The position numbers were made by a program, and so were the translations under genes. A stretch of DNA of 64,000 nucleotides from Mesocentrotus franciscanus. Taxonomy: Eukaryota; Echinodermata; Echinoidea; Camarodonta; Strongylocentrotidae. The stretch covers positions 41,194,912 through 41,258,911 of the forward strand of contig CP137669.1 in the NCBI GenBank assembly GCA_037976565.1. The letters run 5' to 3'. Shown in pieces: positions 12,501 to 23,129 of the stretch. How positions within the stretch are numbered: position 1 is the first letter of the stretch; each line of letters begins with the position of its first letter. Below the pieces are notes generated by a model. It was given only the letters and a program-made list of their open reading frames with translations, was not told the origin of the DNA and did no database searches.

Positions 12501-12949
12501 ATCAGAATCAAAATTGACATGCGTGAAAACAAAATTGAAATATTACTTGGACATGATAATATACAAAGGAGGAGGCAAAACATTTTGATTTGATTTGATG
12601 AATATAAAAAGTTTCTGTCCATTACATTGCATTTTAATGTTATTATTATTAATAATATTGTTCTTGTTCTTGTCCTCCTCCTCCTCCTCCTCCTCCTCCT
12701 TCTTCTTCTTCATTATTATTATTATTTATTATTTTAGCATCAATTAGACCTGTGAGGGGAACATAAACATGTGTATGCATATTATCCTTTTATTCTTTCT
12801 TCATCATGTGTCAGTGTTAATGATCATTCCTTTCTCTTTTTTTTTCTTCTGTTTTACAGATGTATGGCCCCCTGTATAAAAATGCAACAGCTAGTGATGT
12901 GAGTACACAAGCAAGAAAGATTAAACAAGCAGAGAAAAAGAGCAAATAA
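516..12949 (+). CDS. atl: Atlastin GTPase, copy 1 (11 coding exons, intact)
   Basis: Atlastin is an ER-membrane dynamin-superfamily GTPase that tethers and fuses ER tubules. Exons: 516-734, 1184-1318, 1841-1945, 2996-3109, 4806-4898, 6791-6926, 7468-7595, 9102-9158, 9546-9617, 11788-12219, 12860-12949. All have AG/GT borders and compatible phases, giving about 526 aa (vertebrate atlastins are ~540-580). Exon 1 carries the P-loop GAFRKGKSF, including the arginine finger known in atlastins. Exon 2 has the switch region ([11 protein letters not shown]), exon 3 the G3 motif DTQG and exon 5 the G4 motif RDW. Exons 7-10 encode the three-helix bundle ([21 protein letters not shown]). Exon 10 ends with two membrane segments around [20 protein letters not shown] and [16 protein letters not shown], then YVRYSG. 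Exon 11 gives a short lysine-rich tail ending KKSK. The ATG at 516 is the first in the exon after the acceptor; a further 5' exon before the window is possible. No promoter is visible. Confidence 0.93.
1964..2139. mobile_element. Small TIR element, AGGCTCGTTC family, member 1 (intron 3)
   Basis: The right end reads GCGCCATATCAGAACGAGCCT followed by TTA, the inverted complement of the left end seen intact at 9835 and 43882. The interior has the shared 'acacagagctcattgaat...aagtcctttgctgcatgcag' core. The left end is diverged, so its boundary is approximate. Between this and the next member (2140-2600) I recognise nothing. Confidence 0.6.
2613..2812. mobile_element. Small TIR element, AGGCTCGTTC family, member 2 (intron 3)
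   Basis: The left end AAGCCTTGTTCAGATACG and right end CATATCTGAACAAGCCT are inverted repeats. The core 'gatgatgacataagtgtaat...ataacgcagagctcagtgaat' is shared with members at 1964, 9835 and 43882. It is absent from the much shorter intron 3 of copy 2. Confidence 0.65.
3567..4624. mobile_element. hAT-like non-autonomous element in intron 4 of copy 1
   Basis: The ends CAGGGATGCCA (3567) and TGGCATCCCTG (to 4624) are inverted repeats, and AGAGAG flanks both sides (3561-3566 and 4625-4630), consistent with part of an 8-bp target duplication. Intron 4 of copy 2 lacks it, so it arrived after the duplication. The CAGGG terminus is typical of hAT elements. No transposase frame was seen. Around 3880-3990 it carries a CpG- and GC-rich block unlike its surroundings. 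Confidence 0.65.
5682..5811 (+). repeat. Two 65-bp direct repeats inside TU-like element A
   Basis: The unit starting agtatacaaatatacactg and ending gaggtgactccaat occurs at 5682-5746 and again, essentially unchanged, at 5747-5811. The near identity suggests a recent tandem duplication. Confidence 0.9.
5812..6591 (+). repeat. Two ~390-bp direct repeats with a GGGGC/GCCCC hairpin
   Basis: Each unit (5812-6200 and 6201-6591) begins with a hairpin whose arms are ACTATTTGCT and AGCAAATGGT around GAGGGGCGCAGCCCCGA. An A-rich tract, a 'ctggtcatgtgacgagctctc' segment and 'gatgcaggatataat' follow. A related hairpin lies at 39763-39803. The repeats form the core of TU-like element A. Confidence 0.85.
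8226..8604. mobile_element. piggyBac-like MITE (~379 bp), member in intron 7 of copy 1
   Basis: The ends AGGCATGG and CAATCCCT are imperfect inverted repeats bordered by TTAA at 8222-8225 and 8605-8608. The same element occurs at 50973-51347 and 57346-57720. TTAA duplication is diagnostic of piggyBac elements. The rest of intron 7 (7596-9101) has a SINE-like scrap at about 7690-7780 ('tcctttggcaagacattaat') and nothing else recognised. Confidence 0.75.
9835..10614. mobile_element. Small TIR element, AGGCTCGTTC family, member 3, with nested insertion
   Basis: The left end AGGCTCGTTC and right end GAACGAGCCT are exact inverted repeats, with TTA on both sides (9832-9834 and 10615-10617), pointing to PIF/Harbinger-type 3-bp duplication. 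The orthologous member in copy 2 (43882-44095) is only ~214 bp, so ~570 bp (about 9881-10455) is a later nested insertion. Confidence 0.75.
9881..10455 (+). mobile_element. Nested element with 3 tandem ~148-bp units carrying DR1 motifs
   Basis: It begins with a palindrome (ATGCCTCCGCTAC around aaa) and the 'ggttgtccgtccg' sequence common in marine invertebrate repeats. Three tandem units start at 9964, 10110 and 10259 with 'ttatctcaagaacc'-like sequence. Each carries a direct-repeat-1 motif: AGGTCA-A-AGGTCA at 10058-10070, three AGGTCA half-sites each spaced by A at 10204-10223, and AGGTCA-A-AGATCA at 10355-10367. DR1 is the known binding site of HNF4 and RXR heterodimers; whether it is used here is unknown. 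Confidence 0.75.
10634..11079. mobile_element. TU-like fold-back element B (intron 9 of copy 1)
   Basis: This 446-bp element is almost wholly inverted arrays of the GGACAACTACCCCC unit, switching strand near 10815. The left end is CGTATCCGGACA and the right end TGTCCTAGAACCA. The flanks TATTCAAC (10626-10633) and TCTTCAAC (11080-11087) are an 8-bp target duplication with one mismatch. Copy 2 has the empty site at about 44106-44118. It lies in opposite orientation to element A. The remaining intron (11088-11787) shows nothing recognisable. Confidence 0.85.
12242..12286 (+). repeat. (ATA)n microsatellite in intron 10, copy 1
   Basis: Interrupted ATA/ATT trinucleotide run just after the exon 10 donor. 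The equivalent run in copy 2 (44862-44886) is shorter, one of few differences in this otherwise near-identical region. Confidence 0.9.
12672..12730 (+). repeat. (TCC)n(TTC)n(ATT)n microsatellite in intron 10, copy 1
   Basis: Compound trinucleotide run: about eight TCC units, then TTC, then ATT. The copy 2 equivalent at 45361-45450 has in addition an expanded TTGTTC run. Confidence 0.9.
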
Positions 12950-15900
12950 AACGTATACAGTTCTGTTCAGAAGCCCAAATCAGCTTTACTTTGCAAGGAT
13001 ATAATTATTATTTACACAGTGTTAATATACTGCTTAAAAGCTGCGGGAATATGACAATGTCTTAAAGAATATGATGGAAGCATAATAATGAAATGACATG
13101 ATTGGAACACATCAGCTAGGCGTGATTTGAAGTACTTGGAACACTACTGATCAGTTGTGGAACATGTGGGACTACGTACATAGAGTGATCAGTAATAGTG
13201 AATCTAACAGGAGATGACAGTACTTTGCTTATACATCGATGTGATTATCAAGGAATAAACTGTATTAATCGCTTCTAAAGGAATATACATGGAGGACGCA
13301 ATGTGGAGGGGATCTCTAGAGTGCTTTATTACAATGATACATGTTTGTGATTTCAAGACTGATCACCTGACTGAAAAGTCAGTGCTTGCATGTGACCTTG
13401 CTATCTATGACTTTCTCAATTTGCAATATATGGGAGATGACCGGAGTGATACAGCAAGCAACTGAAATTAAGATTTATGTGTGGATAGCTGTCTTTATTT
13501 GTCTTGCTGCTGAAAAAGCCCTTTTCTGTTGTTTGTGTACTTATTGTGCTATTGTGTTTGTTCTGTGATCAAGATCAAAGATTTAGTGAATTTTGCAACT
13601 TTTTATTTTCTTTTTGTGAAACACTAATGTGAAGGGTAAAATATAATGAGAGATACTTAAGAAAATTGCCATTTTGACAACAACCTATTGGTGTATTGTG
13701 TTCTAAATCTGTATACATCAATTTTGTCTTCACCTAATTTGTGTAGTTTCTGTGTGCTCTTATCATCACTTCATAAAAATTTTCACTTTTCCACTCCCTA
13801 GTTTTCTTTTGGCCTACTGATCTATTTAATGCCAGTTTACTCTATTATCCGTTTGGTCTGATTAAACAATGTGTGGGCATACAGACAGTCATGGACTGTT
13901 TTCCCATCCTAATATTTGACCAAAAGGAACTTAAGACAAAATTCCTTGAAGCCCTTTAGTTTACAGATAACTATATGAGAATTGAAGGATATAATAAAAG
14001 AATTGTAAAAGAAAAATTAGGTGTAGGCATAATGATGTTAGCTAAGTTTGATAATTGAAAACTTGTGGGCAAAATAGGATCGTATATACACACTGGATAT
14101 TGTACCGGTATTTTATTTTAGATTCCAGACCAAATGACAGTTGACCTTTTCAACTCCGTAGAGGTCACTGATCAGTTTTCTAATAGTCCATTATATTTGT
14201 GATCGATGTATAATCACATGGTAATCAATCCATACTTAATATTCTCTCTGAGAAATTGCAACAAGGAGGATTTCCTCCCACCTCTATCACTGTTGTAGTG
14301 TAAATGCAACATAACTAATATGCATTAGATGTATTCAATATTGAATCAGGGATGCAGTATTTTAGTTGTTTGATTACAGAAAGCAATTGAATTTGAGAAG
14401 TTTGGGATAGAATGTTGAATATGATGATTATCCAAATCTACTTAGATTGAAATTTTTTGTTATAGTCAAGTTGATTTTTAACCTACAGTGTGTATTTGTT
14501 TCCAAGTTTATACTAAGAAAAAGGAAGAATCAAGTTTGGAGTATTACAAATTCTCTGGTTTCACTGTTACTTTGTTCATGAATCTGCTTCCACAGGGATG
14601 GATTTCATATGTCTACCATCTTTTTTCTGTTTTAAGAAGAGAACCTTTCCCCAAACTGTTTATGTAGATCATTCAATATACTAGATTACTACCTACTGCA
14701 CAGAAGGATGTAACAAACGTTAATGTGCACAATTCTGGTAAATGGTGTGATGAAGGTAAATGAGAAATTACTTAGTATTCAAGACTGAGAGTAAATGCTG
14801 TTAATTTTGAGTTTATTTATTTATTTAAAGATATTATTCATGTATGTAAACACTTCACAATAAAGAGGAAGTTGCTTTGAAGACACTGTACAACCCCTAA
14901 TAACAAAGCCATTAAAGTGTACCAATCACCTGAAGAAAAAAATATTTGTGTGTAGCTAGAATGTATAAAAATCAACCCAAAAAATTACCTGGGATTCTAT
15001 GGGTTAACAGTTAAGGAGCATGAAGAGAATAAAGGATAAAATAAAACCAGACATACAGAGCCTTGGGTTCCATGCACACCCTATTCTACAACCAGCACAT
15101 ATGGGTTTACCAACTATTCTACTCACTTGTGGCTTCGGTGTTTATTGAGAGTGTCTTTGAACTTGCAGTATCTCTTTATAGAGGTGATATTTGAAGCTCA
15201 TATTTGTTATTGTAGTATAGCAACATGGAACACCTTACACACAGAGCAAAATATTTGTTAGTGTTTGGTACACTTTAATGCTTCTATGAAAAGTGAATAA
15301 ATACATGGAGTAACCACATATGGGTGTGTTAAGAGAACATATGGTGGAATAGAATGTAGAATTGGTTTTAATAAAAGGATACTTGTACCCGCAAGGAATT
15401 CATGGGTTTTATTTAGATCATATTCATATACTGCATAATATATTCACGGCAAATTATGACACCAATCATGTACAAATGTTTGTGTCCTGATAAGTGATAA
15501 AGGAGATTTCTGCAACGGAATGATATTGTTAAACCTTTGTTTTTTTGTGTAAAGTTTGCATTACTCCATAGCCTCTTGATCTAATGTACATGTATGTTCT
15601 TTTCAAGTATCAACAAATTAACTTTGCTATAATTTAAAAGTCAAAATCTATTTGCATATCTTCAAGCCCTCATTTTTGTAAAATATTACTGTTTGAACAG
15701 ATGTAAAAGTTTCAAAGTATTGAATCTTCCTCATTGAGTTTGACCAGTGTTGAAAATCATTAGCCTATTACACTGTGTACTATTACCAGAGTCTTGTCAG
15801 CAAAAGTACATTGTGATTTCATGCTTTGTATTAATACCAGTCTAGAAGATTTAGCAAAGTCATTTATTAAGTTGTAACACACTTTCCTTTGCTTGATTTA

Positions 15901-16882
15901 TTGTGGGCTCTCTTTCAGATATAGAGTCTCAATGACAGCTCAAAATATTTAAACTCTCATTGTGTAGTCTGAGATAATAAAAGCAATTTCGCAATTCATC
16001 ATGGACTAACTTCAATGGCCTTATCTCCGTCGAACCATCCAATAATATAGTACAAAGAGCGTTGATTGAAGTTGGTCCAAATAAATTGTTATAACATTCA
16101 CAAAATAATTCATCATATTTTCATGCTAGTGCACACTACCCTCTCTTATGACCTGTATACTTCAAATTTGAGATAAATCTTTAAAATTGGTGCAATCTCA
16201 TGTCATGAGCCTATAATCTTTTTGGACAGTTATCAAGTTTTAAACTTTGTGATCTTTATGGTAAAATAGCAAACAGGTATTCTCCCTTTTCATTACATCT
16301 CTTTCTGGTTTGATTCTTGCACATATCTATTCCAAAATGTTTGAAGTGATTGTGGGGATTTTTGAGCTAGTCATTTTTTGGCTCCTTGGAGATGTTTTCT
16401 AATCAGCTCTGTTCTCTCATGCAGACCATTTCTATTTATGGTAAATAAAACGAAGGAAAAATATCAGCATGATTCCTGGGAATAAAAGTTTGTCTAAATT
16501 ACCTTTTTACATTTTGATCCTCTTCACCTACAATTCTGTGTATTGAGGGTAAAGATACGGACAGTTGAGAAAGAGTCATTATAATTTGGAGGATTACTAC
16601 TTAGTAAACTTTGATACAGTCAAACAGAGAAGCAGCATTTACATAGATGTGTTGAACAAAATGTATATAATTTTATTTTGTTTTTCTTGCCAGCTAGTGC
16701 AGCAAAAACGTATATGACTGGAAATCTACATTCTGACAAAGAAATGTATATCGTAGGTGTTCTCAAGCAGCTCAGGTTTTGTCATTGTTGCTTTTGTGGA
16801 TCTTTTGGCTGTGAATAGCATTATTGATATTTTAAGAGCAAAAGTTTTCATGAAATGAAACTCTTACCCCCACAGGCCCACA

Positions 16883-16935
16883 CCCCTCTCTCTGTCTCTC
16901 TCTCTCTCTCTTTGTCTCTCTCTCTCTTTCACGCT
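16883..16935 (+). repeat. (TC)n microsatellite in 3' flank, copy 1
   Basis: TCTC run with GTCTC interruptions, also at 49584-49632 and 55940-55998 in the other two copies, with different lengths. Confidence 0.9.
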
Positions 16936-17301
16936 CCCCCCTCCCCACCTCTACCTCCCCTCTCTCTGCACATGCCTCTTTCATCATTCTGACCCTTCTC
17001 TTAGCTTTTTAATCTTAGCAACTGCAAGTATATAAATACAATATTGTTTGTCATCATTGCCATTGTATAGAATACTTTCTACTCTACTTCTGTATTTGCA
17101 CTGAGTCCAATTTCATATCGGTGATCTAGTAGTATTCATACTTTCCATGTACACCCTGATCAGTGACTCTCTTTGTAATACATTTCATAATCCATCTAAA
17201 ACAAAAAATAATAGTACAATTGTTTTACCTAAAATTGATATATAAACATTCCATAGAGGGCTGGTATTGGAGTTTAAATTTTATGTTTGTTTTTATTTTA
17301 G

Positions 17302-17366
17302 GAATGATTGTCAGAACTTTCCAAAGGCTAAGCCTGTTATTAAATGCAAGAAACGTAAGAGTACAG
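17302..17366 (+). other. Candidate alternative 3' exon of atlastin copy 1
   Basis: A pyrimidine-rich tract and acceptor (tttgtttttattttag) precede, and a GTACC donor follows, a 65-bp block. One frame reads NDCQNFPKAKPVIKCKKRKST. The equivalents in the other copies (50003-50064 and 56367-56428) keep both splice sites and differ by a 3-nt indel. Exon 11 also contains an internal donor-like GAT|GTGAGT at 12899. Spliced in phase 0 from that donor, the block would give only one residue and then a stop, so the exon is speculative. Confidence 0.25.
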
Positions 17367-18784
17367 GTACCTTGCATTGGCAATATCAATTATTATTAAT
17401 CTGATGTTGTTTCCCCCATTCTATAGCTATATTGATACCATTATATCGTTGTAAAGTATGTTAATATGGGTGTGTAGAAGATAATATATTATGTCTAATA
17501 AGTTGTATGCCATTCTCCATGTGAATGATATCAAGATTGTATGGAAAGAAAGGACATCAAACATTTCTTAAAACCTGATAAATTCTCTTTTTTTCTACAA
17601 ATTACGTCTTATTCAGAAAAATGAAAATGTGGAGTATGAAATGTAAAAATCTGTCAATGTTTTATTAAGAAGCTTTCAACCCACTTAACAAAAACCTAAT
17701 ATTCATTATATATGAATAATAAACCATAAGAAATGAAATATTTTGTTTTCATGTTTGTGATTTTATACAGTAGTCTTTGTGTGCTTTCGATCGTGCATTC
17801 AGGGAACTCTAAATTTCTCACTCTTTCATTATTGATATGTGGAAAATACTCATCAAAAGGCATACATGTATTAGAAGAAAAAGAGTCATTGATAATCTTC
17901 CAATGGCTTTGCTCAAGGCATGGCATATGAAAAAGATTGGAAAGTAATCATATGCTTATACAGACCCCATGAATACATAGATGTACAAGTCTAAAAAGAA
18001 GTATATGGAGTCTGTTGGAGTACATGAGTGAAGGATCTGCCCACTCGGAGGTGAAGCTACGGAAAGAGGGCCCCCTCAATCGAATGGTAACAACAGAAAC
18101 AGAAAGAAAGGAAAAGGGAGAAGGCAATGTGAACATATGTGTAAGACCCACCCCCTCCAACAACGAGTTTGGTCAACTACTCTCTGTAAGAAAAGCATGA
18201 TAAGTGGAATGTTCGGTTATATGAAGCCACTTCGGAGATGGCACTTGTACAAGTGACCCCAAAATATCAACAGCCCCTTTAAACATGGAGAAGTCCCACT
18301 TTGTGCATTTTAGAATATTCACTGCCAAAGTGGTGGAAGTGCTTTATGGATAACTTTTGTTTGCTCTCTTGAAAAGAATACTTCCACCAGTTCATCAAAG
18401 AATGTACTAGGGCGTAAATGAATACTCATTACATTAATGTATCCAGCATTTGTCTCTATGGATTTTACAGTTTTGTACAAATGACCTTCAACTGCCAATG
18501 CGCAGATATTATCTCCGCAGTGGCTTATTATTTCTTCACGTTACGTGTTCTCTCTATTTAAAAAAAAAAAATCATTGCTTGTTATTTCGTAATAAACAAA
18601 ACAAGAATAGAGCCATGTAGGGGATTCCCCACGCTTTATAAGATACTGTCCCAACTCCCAAGTGAGCTGCTGAGTTATTTCTTCTTCAAGATGAAAATAC
18701 ATACACATTTGGAGCCTTAAAACCGTCGAAGCATTGGGATAGGTTTGTCAGAGGGGATAGAGTACCAAGCTATTAAATGAAAGT

Positions 18785-19893
18785 ACAGTTCTTGTATTTC
18801 AACAAGGATACCATTATCGGCGTCATAGTGATTAAAAGAAACCATATTTGAATTGTTTTCTTCAAACAGATGGGGATATCGCCAGAATGGAGGCGTTCTT
18901 AGTAAGGGAGATGGTGTGGAGGGTACATGTACAGGGTGCGTTGCAAAGATTGTCGTCCTGTGTCAATTCAGTCGAATAATCTTAAGAAAATTCCCATACC
19001 AACCTCCATGTTTTTCAAGGGCACTTACCCGTCAAATCATCTGAAGAACTGTATGGAAGTCTGGCGCAACACGATCGAAACTATTTTCGGAAAATCAACT
19101 AGATAGCCCCGCAGACTAATGCAATTTGATAAACGAACGAGGTACAAATATCTGAGTATTAATTGGAACATTCGGGGAGAAACCTAGTACATGTTTATCC
19201 AAATATGGACGTCTGCCGGGGCCCCTCTGCTGCATGTGGCCCCTAGGGCCGGTTAAAAGGGGCCCAAAAATGCGTTTGATCAAACAAACGAGGTATCCAC
19301 TTGAAACCAATGTTAACTAAATGCATGAATGCCTCAAAGCACGGACTTGCTCATTCCAGACAAATTTCCCGCTGCTTAAGCCTCGGTCAAAAATGCCATT
19401 ACGAACTGCTACGAACGCCGTACGAACGATTTTCAGACAATGGAAATTCGGGAAGACAATGGAAAAAAAGGGAGATTCGTAAGAAATTATCGTTCGTACG
19501 GACCTTTGTGACCGTAGCATCAGGTCCCGTCAAACGCCCCCAAATGTGGCCCAAAGGCCCATTATCGTAGCATTACAATTTTGCAAGGTACCACTCAAAA
19601 CCAATTCGGAATCCTCGGGTTAATCTTACAAACTACAGAAATCATCATGCCAGACAAAATGTTCTGCTGCAAAGGGGCCCACAGACACACTAAAAAAGGA
19701 GCCCCCAAACGGGCCATGATCAAACGCATGAGGTACCACTTCAAACTGAATGCCACAAAGCACTGAATGGCCCATGCCAGACAAATTTCCTGCTGCTAAG
19801 GGTCCGCCAGACGCCCCCAAAATGTGGCCCAAAGGCCCGTTATTGTAGTGTTGACCTAACCTAAGAGTCTAAGGGCATATGCCTCAATAAAAG
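18785..19893 (+). repeat. Interspersed repeat R1, member a
   Basis: The segment starts around 'aacaaggataccatt...catagtgatt', passes 'agatggggatatcgccagaatgg' and 'gggtgcgttgcaaagattgtcgtcc', and ends in repeated ~120-bp monomers with 'gatcaaacg', 'gaggtaccact', 'aagcactga' and 'aatgtggcccaaaggcc'. Members b (58677-59638) and c (60556-61392) follow the third flank copy, so R1 seems to have been part of the duplicated block. No supported coding frame. Confidence 0.7.
19379..19521. mobile_element. ~143-bp TIR element nested in R1 member a
   Basis: The ends 'cctcggtcaaaaatgcc...acgaacg' and 'cgttcgtacggacctttgtgaccg' are inverted repeats. R1 member c (around 61144) has continuous sequence at this point, so this is an insertion. 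Boundaries are within a few bases. Confidence 0.6.
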
Positions 19894-20020
19894 ATCAAAG
19901 ATTAAAACAAAACTGTTATATGGTTGAAATTTGATATTGATCGGAAAAAAGTATTCCTCATTCATTGTAAAATGATATAAATGACAATGGTTCTTTTTCT
20001 GAGGCCTATGCCCTTAGACT
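19865..20020. mobile_element. 156-bp element with 21-bp inverted ends
   Basis: AGTCTAAGGGCATATGCCTCA at 19865-19885 pairs with TGAGGCCTATGCCCTTAGACT at 20000-20020 with one mismatch. The left arm is also present at the end of R1 member b (about 59611-59638), without the right arm. Bases 20021-20900 hold nothing recognisable. Confidence 0.6.
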
Positions 20021-21009
20021 ATCGTAGATGCTATAAATTTGATGGAATTATATAGTCTGGAAAACATAATTAAACGAATCGAACTTGTCATCCTGTATCA
20101 TTCAGTTCATGAGTCTACTTGATTATACCTAATGGTATATAGCAAGACTGCAAGAATCATTCGTATTGTGTTGACCGTTGAGTAGTAAAGAAAGTGATTA
20201 AATGTCATAATTTGCAAACATTGCAAAAATGATTTTTCATGGATGCCTATACCTAGTGAAATGCTTCCGGATGGCAAACTGGTGAATCTAAGTTGGATGT
20301 CATATTCCTCCATTTTAAGTCTAATATCGGAAATTGGACACATCGCTTCATATTTCATCCAATATAGAAACATATTACACCAGATGAGAGTATTATACAT
20401 CTCTTCTCCACAGTGTGAGTATAAACAACCAGTCCTACATTCTAAGTAAACTAGCTGAGACAAAAATAAATGGGATAAACTGTATAACGGCAAGCCCGTT
20501 GAATTGCAAACAAGATTTCCATTTTCTAGCATCATTGCAAACACAATACAATTCAATATGCATTAAACAATAATTGTATAGTATACAACATGAATATACA
20601 AATCAATATACGGTAAGCAATGCAAAAGAATCAAATCAAGCGTGACGAAAATACAAATCAATGACTAAAACATTATTCATAATTTGGATTATTAAAAAAA
20701 TACAGAGTTAACATGGAAAGTAAATATTATGACTCTTTAAGTTTTTTTTTTAATCTATTAACTTTTTTATATTAAAATTGAGGAAATGGAGAGGTCCACT
20801 AAGAAGCAGGGCTTGTTTAGTGTGGATCCCTCAAATAGTGAGTAGAATAGATCTCTTTAAAGATAGAAAATGAAATTAAGACAAATATCGTAAGGAAAAG
20901 ATATCTAAGTGTGAGAGGTGATATGGTGCCAATGGTATATGGAGATGCAGAAAAGAAAATGAAGATGGAAGAAGAGTGAGAGGAGAAAGCTGGCGCGTCT
21001 GTGTGGGAA

Positions 21010-21155
21010 GAAAAGGAGAAAGATAAAAGTAATAAAAAAAGAGAAAGAGTGAGAGAGAGAGGGAAAGGAAGAAAGAGAGAGACAGAAAGAAAGAGAAAGA
21101 GAGAGAAAGAAAGACAGAGAGGGAGAGAGAGAGAAAGAGAGAGAAAGAAAGAGAG
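21010..21155 (+). repeat. Purine (GA/AAAG)-rich low-complexity tract
   Basis: About 145 bp almost purely of A and G on the + strand, next to the 3' end of a - strand LINE fragment. Open frames through it on both strands are composition artefacts. Confidence 0.9.
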
Positions 21156-21169
21156 TTGGGTCCCGATCG

Positions 21170-21800
21170 CTCAATTTGAATTTTCTTTATATGTTTCGAG
21201 AATATTTGTTTTCAACTTGATTTTGAAGCAGTTTAAGCTTAAAGAATTAATTATATCGTTGCTAAGTGAGTTCCAGTATTTCGGACCGTAGAAAGAGATT
21301 GTTTTATGTGCGAAAAGAGTGCGGGTACGGGGAAGGTGGAAACGGTTGGATTGCCTGGTTGGGTAATTATGAATGGCACTGTTTTTTGTGAACATGTTGA
21401 TGAATGTGTGTGGCAGTACGTTTTATTCAATTTATACATGAACTGTCCTGTTTGCAAAAGAAATAAGTCTGAAAATTTCAGAATTTTTGACTCATAAAAC
21501 AAAGGATCAGTATGTGAACGAGTAGGAGCATTATGTATAATTCTTATGCTTTTCTTTTGTAAGGTAAAAATTTTATCAGTAAGGTATTTACTAGCATTAC
21601 CCCATGCCATTATTCCATAATTAAGGTAGGGTAAAATTAGTGAGAAGTATAATGTGAATAGTGTAGTCTTTGGAAATTAATATTTAAGTTTATTCATGAT
21701 TCCAGTATTTTGGGAGACAATTTTGGATATATTTTGAATGTGTATGTTCCATTTCAATTTATCGTCGATCGTGAGCCCTAAGAATCTGGTTGATGTTACC
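21170..21800 (-). mobile_element. Non-LTR retrotransposon (LINE) 3' fragment, reverse transcriptase C-terminus
   Basis: The - strand encodes GLTIDDKLKWNIHIQNISK, a stop, then GIMAWGNASKYLTDKIFTLQ and KSIRIIHNAPTRSHTDPLF, continuing in another frame with NYPTRQSNRFHLPRTRT and FYGPKYWNSLSNDI. This is the standard C-terminal part of CR1/L2/Jockey-type LINE RTs. It has at least one frameshift and one stop and lacks the catalytic core. It is related to, but not the same copy as, the LINE at 37190-38747. Confidence 0.8.
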
Positions 21801-21899
21801 CTAAACATACAATATATGTTGTTATGCCACACACAGAAAAGAAAAAGAAATGATCACATAATGTGATGGATAAGTCATTTTGTTATCTCCAATGACTTT

Positions 21900-22580
21900 A
21901 CGTCTTTTTCCAGGATGCGCATTTTGAGTGGAAATACGCTCTATATGTATCGTAAATGACAATATCCACATATTAGCAGTATAAGTCCATCGGCCAAAAA
22001 CTGAAAAGGCACACACCACCTGAGACACAATCTTAAATAACTTTTTTCCTGTTAGTTAGGACCCTTCGCTCCCAGAATTAAAATCAAACGGATAGCTGTA
22101 GTTATTACATGCTTTTTTTTATTCGTTTTTATTATAACGGCCCAGCGCTCACGTCCATCATCTACTTTATGGCAACCAGACAGATTATCATACCCGAGGA
22201 TCCTTAAAAAAAAGAAAGACATCTTTTAAATTATGCCAACTTTTATTTAACATTTTTTTAAATCAGTTTCATTTTGTTTAAAACATATATTGACATACTT
22301 ACTATGTGTTTTTAACTTAAATTAACATATATATGACATTTTCTAAAATCCTAATGTTCTTGATCCGTTAATATGGTAATAGCCCTAGTGATCACATCCA
22401 CTACAAACTTTAGGGCCAACAATCACATTCTGATAGGGGTCCTAACCAACAGAAAAAAAATCATTTAAGATTGTGTCTCAGGTGGTGTGTGCCTTTTCAG
22501 TTTTTGGCCGATGGACTTATACTGCTAATATATGGGAATTGTCATATACGGTACATGTTTCGCATCCTGTAAAAAGACAT
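21900..22580. repeat. Large inverted repeat (arms ~140-170 bp, loop ~370 bp)
   Basis: Left arm 21900-22068 and right arm 22437-22580 are inverted copies. Markers are GGTGGTGTGTGCCTTTTCAG (right) and its complement (left), GGCCGATGGACTTATACTGC, and the outer 'gtctttttccaggatgc' / 'gcatcctgtaaaaagac'. The loop has no gene. It is probably a fold-back DNA transposon; no clear target duplication was found. Bases 22581-23120 hold nothing recognised. Confidence 0.7.
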
Positions 22581-23129
22581 ACATTCATTTGGGATTTAAA
22601 AAAATTACTTATTCATCATATTATCTGATCTTTTTTTTTCTATTTGTGGCATGACAAAATATATTAAATGTTTTATCAAGAAGATTTATGGTGTGTCAAC
22701 AACTTTGAAATATAATTGGTTTTTATAGCCCTATATTCTGAGTAAATCACACTTTTATGTTTCATTGCGCCATACATAATTATTATATGTGTAATATCCA
22801 ACATTCAAATGTATATTTAACAGGTTTATTACTTCAAACTCTTAATGAAAACTAAATCAATTAAAGTTTCTTTATTAGATAATTCATATTCGGTCAAAAA
22901 ATTTGAAACTTTGATGTTGAACATTCTTTCAAATTTTGAGCCCAAAATGACATTTTTAGTAAAAAATGCGCGTGGCATCCACCTGTATCTTAATATTCCT
23001 TAGTATTTTTTTGCAAGAGTTTAAGCATGGATGCCATGCATGAACCCAAAACGCCTCGAAATCTTTTTCTAGAGCCTTTTTCGTATGTTTGGCTGGTCTA
23101 CTACGTATTGTGACCCTTGTTGAATTGCG

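Larger units (their letters stand above)
12950..18430 (+). other. 3' UTR and downstream flank of atlastin copy 1
   Basis: No reading frame here is supported as coding. The whole block is repeated almost base for base at 45668-51490, and its part from about 13737 again at 52794-57850. AATAAA signals occur at several places (for example 14860 and 15369), so the true polyadenylation site cannot be chosen. Small frames such as 13386-13568 exist in both copies only because the DNA was duplicated. From 18430 to about 18785 the sequence differs from the other copies and I recognise nothing in it. Confidence 0.7.

Noticed and set aside
13386..13568. Hydrophobic 60-aa frame in the 3' flank, conserved at 46096
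   Set aside because: Its conservation is explained by the recent duplication of the whole block, and flanking non-coding bases are equally conserved.
18015..18200. 61-aa frame MSEGSAHSEVKLRK-like, seen again near 50720 and 57088
   Set aside because: The frame is broken differently in each of the three copies by indels that are not multiples of three, so it is not under protein-level selection.
20107..20556. 149-aa - strand frame
   Set aside because: No recognisable domain or splice context, and composition is like the surrounding AT-rich DNA. Not supported as a gene.
21001..21291. Arg/Glu/Lys-rich 96-aa frame and the opposite Ser/Leu-rich frame
   Set aside because: Both are translations of a GA-rich low-complexity tract.
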